DNA from: Acidimicrobiia bacterium
Lineage (GTDB): Bacteria; Actinomycetota; Acidimicrobiia; Acidimicrobiales; Poriferisodalaceae
Direction: 5' to 3'
Assembly: GCA_026983855.1 (NCBI GenBank)
Contig: JALSTE010000019.1
Location: forward strand, 1-25,076
DNA: 25,076 nt
This document shows positions 22,396-25,076 of the stretch, piece after piece (positions within the stretch are counted from its first letter, which is position 1; each line of letters starts with the position of its first letter). The notes beneath the pieces were generated by a model that had not been told where the DNA came from, did no database searches, and worked only from the letters and a program-made list of their open reading frames with translations. A program made the translations under genes and the position numbers.

Positions 22396-25076
22396 TTGGG
22401 TAAGCCACTTGTAATCGTCGAGTCCCCGGCCAAGGCCCGGACCATCGCGGGCTACCTCGGGAATGACTACATCGTCGAGTCCTCGGTCGGCCACATCAGG
22501 GACCTCCCCCGCTCGGCCGCCGATGTCCCCAAGACGTACAAGGGCGAGAGCTGGGCCCGGCTCGGTGTGGACACCGACAATGACTTCAAGCCCCTGTACG
22601 TGGTCACCGGTCGGGCCAAGGAACAGGTGCGCCGGTTGAAGGCACTTCTCAAGGAGGCCGACGAGCTCTACCTGGCCACCGATGAGGACCGCGAGGGGGA
22701 GGCGATCGCCTGGCACCTACAGGAGGTCCTCAGCCCGCGGGTACCGGTGAAGCGGATGGTGTTCCACGAGATCACGCCCCGGGCCATCCGGGACGCCATC
22801 GAGAATCCCCGGGATCTGGACCGTCGCCTCGTCGACGCCCAGGAGGCCCGTCGGATACTCGACCGGCTGTACGGCTACGAGGTCTCGCCGGTGCTGTGGA
22901 AGAAGGTCATGCCCAGGCTGTCCGCCGGGCGGGTGCAGAGCGTGGCCGTCCGCCTCATCGTCGAACGTGAACGTGAACGCATGGCGTTCGTCTCGGCGGA
23001 GTACTGGGGTGTCGAGGGCAGTTTCCGGCGTGGCTCCGACCGGCCCTTCGGTGCCTCCCTGGTGGCCCTGGATGGGGCCCGGCTGGCCACCGGCAAGGAC
23101 TTCGATCGCCGGGGACAGGCCCGCGACGGGGTGGTGGTCCTGGATCGTCCGGGGGCCACGGGACTGGTGGAGGACCTCCAGGGTCGTTCCCTCGAGGTGA
23201 GCTCGGTCGACTCCAAGCCCTACCGCCGTCGTCCCGCCGCTCCGTTCATGACGTCCACCCTCCAGCAGGAGGCCGGTAGGAAGCTGGGGTTCTCCTCATC
23301 GCGCACCATGAGAGCGGCCCAGAGGCTGTACGAGAGCGGCTACATCACCTACATGAGGACCGACAGCACGACACTGTCCGGTGAGGCCATCAGTGCCGCC
23401 CGCAAGCTGATCGCCGGTCGATTCGGATCGGAGAACATGCCCGATTCCCCCCGGCGGTACTCCCGCAAGGTGAAGAACGCCCAGGAGGCCCACGAGGCGA
23501 TCCGGCCCGCCGGGACCACCTGGAAGAGTCCTGATCAGGTGGCGGCGGAGGTGCAGGGCGACGCCGCCCGGGTCTACGACCTGATCTGGCGGCGCACGGT
23601 GGCCAGCCAGATGATCGACGCCACCGGCCGCACGGTGACCATTCGCCTGGTCGGCGACACCTCGGGGGGACACCGGGTTGAGTTCTCCACCAGCGGCACG
23701 GTCATAACCACCCCGGGGTTCCGCCTGGCCTACGTGGAGGGCGAGGATCAGTTCGACGGTGACAGTCAGCAACTTCCGGATCTGGCCGAGGGAGACCGGG
23801 TCGACATAGAGGGACTGGAGCCCAAGGGTCACGAGACGACGCCCCCCTCCCGCTACACCGAGGCCTCCCTGGTGAAGAAACTGGAGGAACTGGGCGTCGG
23901 CCGTCCCTCCACCTACGCCTCGATCATCGAGACCATCCAGGACCGCGGGTACGTGTGGAAGAAGGGTTCGGCCCTGGTGCCGGCCTTCACCGCCTTCGCC
24001 ACCGTCACCCTCCTCGAGCAGCATTTCCCCCACCTGGTCGACTATGCGTTCACCGCCGAGATGGAGGACGACCTGGATCAGATAGCCGCCGGGGACCGCG
24101 AGGCGGTGCCGTGGTTGAGGGACTTCTACTTCGGCCCTTCGGGTCCGGGGGAGGGCGAGGGGACCGGAAACGGCGACACCGATCACCGTGGCCTCAAGTA
24201 CATGGTCTCCGAGCAGCTCGGTGAGATCGACGCCCGCCAGATCAACTCCATTCCCATCGGGGTGGACGCTGAAGGCACACCGGTGGTGGTGAGGGTGGGA
24301 AGATACGGCCCCTACGTCCAGAGGGGTGACGACAAGGCCGGAATCCCCGACGACATCGCCCCCGATGAACTCACCATCGACCGGGCGGTGGAACTCCTCG
24401 AGGCCCCCTCGGGCGACAGGGTCCTCGGTGTCGATCCCGAGACCGGGGTGGAGGTGGTGGCCCGGGCCGGACGCTTCGGTCCCTACGTGACCCTCGGGAT
24501 GCCCTCGGACGACAACCCGAAGCCCAAGACGGCGTCGCTGTTCAAGGACATGGATCTCGAGACCGTCAGCCTCGAGGACGCCCTGAAGCTCCTGAGTCTC
24601 CCCCGGGTCGTGGGTAGCGACGACGAGGGGGTGGAGATCACGGTCCAGAACGGCCGCTACGGCCCCTACCTCAAGAGGGGCAAGGACACCCGGAGTCTCG
24701 AGAGCGAGGACCAGTTGTTCACCCTGGACCGGGAGGGGGCCCTGGCCCTGTTGGCCCAGCCCAAGCGGGGCCGGGGTGCCGTGGCCAAACCCCCGCTCAG
24801 GGAACTGGGCCCCGACCCGGTCAGCGGAGGTCAGATCCTGCTCAAGGACGGCCGATTCGGTCCCTACGTCACCGATGGGGAGGTCAACGCCTCACTCCGC
24901 AAGGACGACGACCCCGAGACGATCACCCCCGAGAGGGCGGCCGAGCTCATCCAGCTGCGTCGCGAGCGGGGCCCGGTCAAGAAGAAGGCCCGAAAGAAGA
25001 AGGCTCCGGCCAAGAAGAAGGCCACGGCGAAGAAGAGCGCGACCAAGAAGAAGGCCCCGGCGAAGAAGAGCGCGAC
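22396..25076 (+). CDS. topA: DNA topoisomerase I (type IA), first 893 residues, 3' end outside window
   Basis: Relaxes negative supercoils by single-strand cleavage and passage. Seen: the Toprim domain starting LVIVESPAKARTIAGYL with the metal motif TDEDREGEAIAWHL (D96, D98, E100); the central toroid; and the active-site tyrosine Y319 in YITYMRTDS, the same number as in E. coli. After the core come four C-terminal repeats, each marked by GR(Y/F)GPY at 635, 692, 753 and 819; no zinc-finger cysteines are seen, as in mycobacterial and Streptomyces enzymes. From about 862 the tail becomes lysine-rich (KKKARKKKAPAKKKATAKKS). In Streptomyces and mycobacterial enzymes such tails increase processivity. 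Start is TTG 22396 (MGKPLVIVES), with GGAGAG upstream. The gene runs off the window. Confidence 0.96.
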   Translation, partial: MGKPLVIVESPAKARTIAGYLGNDYIVESSVGHIRDLPRSAADVPKTYKGESWARLGVDTDNDFKPLYVVTGRAKEQVRRLKALLKEADELYLATDEDREGEAIAWHLQEVLSPRVPVKRMVFHEITPRAIRDAIENPRDLDRRLVDAQEARRILDRLYGYEVSPVLWKKVMPRLSAGRVQSVAVRLIVERERERMAFVSAEYWGVEGSFRRGSDRPFGASLVALDGARLATGKDFDRRGQARDGVVVLDRPGATGLVEDLQGRSLEVSSVDSKPYRRRPAAPFMTSTLQQEAGRKLGFSSSRTMRAAQRLYESGYITYMRTDSTTLSGEAISAARKLIAGRFGSENMPDSPRRYSRKVKNAQEAHEAIRPAGTTWKSPDQVAAEVQGDAARVYDLIWRRTVASQMIDATGRTVTIRLVGDTSGGHRVEFSTSGTVITTPGFRLAYVEGEDQFDGDSQQLPDLAEGDRVDIEGLEPKGHETTPPSRYTEASLVKKLEELGVGRPSTYASIIETIQDRGYVWKKGSALVPAFTAFATVTLLEQHFPHLVDYAFTAEMEDDLDQIAAGDREAVPWLRDFYFGPSGPGEGEGTGNGDTDHRGLKYMVSEQLGEIDARQINSIPIGVDAEGTPVVVRVGRYGPYVQRGDDKAGIPDDIAPDELTIDRAVELLEAPSGDRVLGVDPETGVEVVARAGRFGPYVTLGMPSDDNPKPKTASLFKDMDLETVSLEDALKLLSLPRVVGSDDEGVEITVQNGRYGPYLKRGKDTRSLESEDQLFTLDREGALALLAQPKRGRGAVAKPPLRELGPDPVSGGQILLKDGRFGPYVTDGEVNASLRKDDDPETITPERAAELIQLRRERGPVKKKARKKKAPAKKKATAKKSATKKKAPAKKSA
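25025..25076 (+). repeat. 33-bp direct repeat in the lysine-rich topA tail
   Basis: The 19-mer CGGCGAAGAAGAGCGCGAC occurs at 25025-25043 and again at 25058-25076, a period of 33 bp or 11 codons. It encodes repeated AKKSA-type units. The window ends inside the array, so the total copy number is unknown. Confidence 0.85.

Overview
The window is high-GC DNA with strong G/C bias at third codon positions, frequent GTG and TTG starts, and several start codons lying only 6-10 nt downstream of a TANNNT -10 element (leaderless-type genes). It also has a topoisomerase I with a lysine-rich tail and no zinc fingers, a GlnR-like box in front of an ammonium transporter, and an Asp23/AmaP/DUF2273 cluster. 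Together these suggest an actinobacterium (Actinomycetota), possibly of the Acidimicrobiia type. The phylum is fairly secure; the class is an inference from general gene style. No rRNA, tRNA, CRISPR array, insertion sequence or phage gene was seen.

Layout. 1-1422 (minus): start of a succinate dehydrogenase operon, sdhC then sdhA, the latter cut by the window edge. 1592-3898 (minus): a GH2 exo-glycosidase. 3950-4079: a 65-bp tandem duplication. 4147-8199 (plus): a tight three-gene operon of a MoxR/ChlI-like AAA+ ATPase, a GNAT acetyltransferase and a VWA-domain protein. 8333-9847: NhaA Na+/H+ antiporter, ending at a strong hairpin shared with a convergent acyl-CoA dehydrogenase (9986-11215, minus). 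11444-13555: membrane pyrophosphatase with a structured leader. 13756-14565: a short-chain dehydrogenase. 14802-16232: ammonium transporter preceded by two 11-bp-phased GlnR-like arrays.

16397-20387 is an envelope-oriented block with visibly weaker G/C3 bias. It holds an ECF sigma factor, a translationally coupled 125-aa protein that may regulate it, a possible 41-aa ORF, an Asp23/Gls24 protein, two different two-TM AmaP-like proteins and a 62-aa DUF2273 protein. A MscS-like channel and a very short TatA follow on the opposite strand. After it come an AhpD-like peroxidase-related enzyme (minus), a DUF368/PopT-type polyprenyl-phosphate transporter (plus) and topA (plus, TTG start), which runs off the end inside its lysine-rich tail.

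How it fits together. Much of the window concerns membrane energetics and ion balance: SDH, H+/Na+-pumping pyrophosphatase, NhaA, Amt and MscS. The sigma/Asp23 cluster, TatA and DUF368 concern the cell envelope. The two best candidates for something little described are the sigma-Asp23-AmaP-AmaP-DUF2273 cluster with its coupled small proteins, and the AAA/GNAT/VWA operon, where an acetyltransferase sits between a MoxR-type ATPase and its VWA partner.
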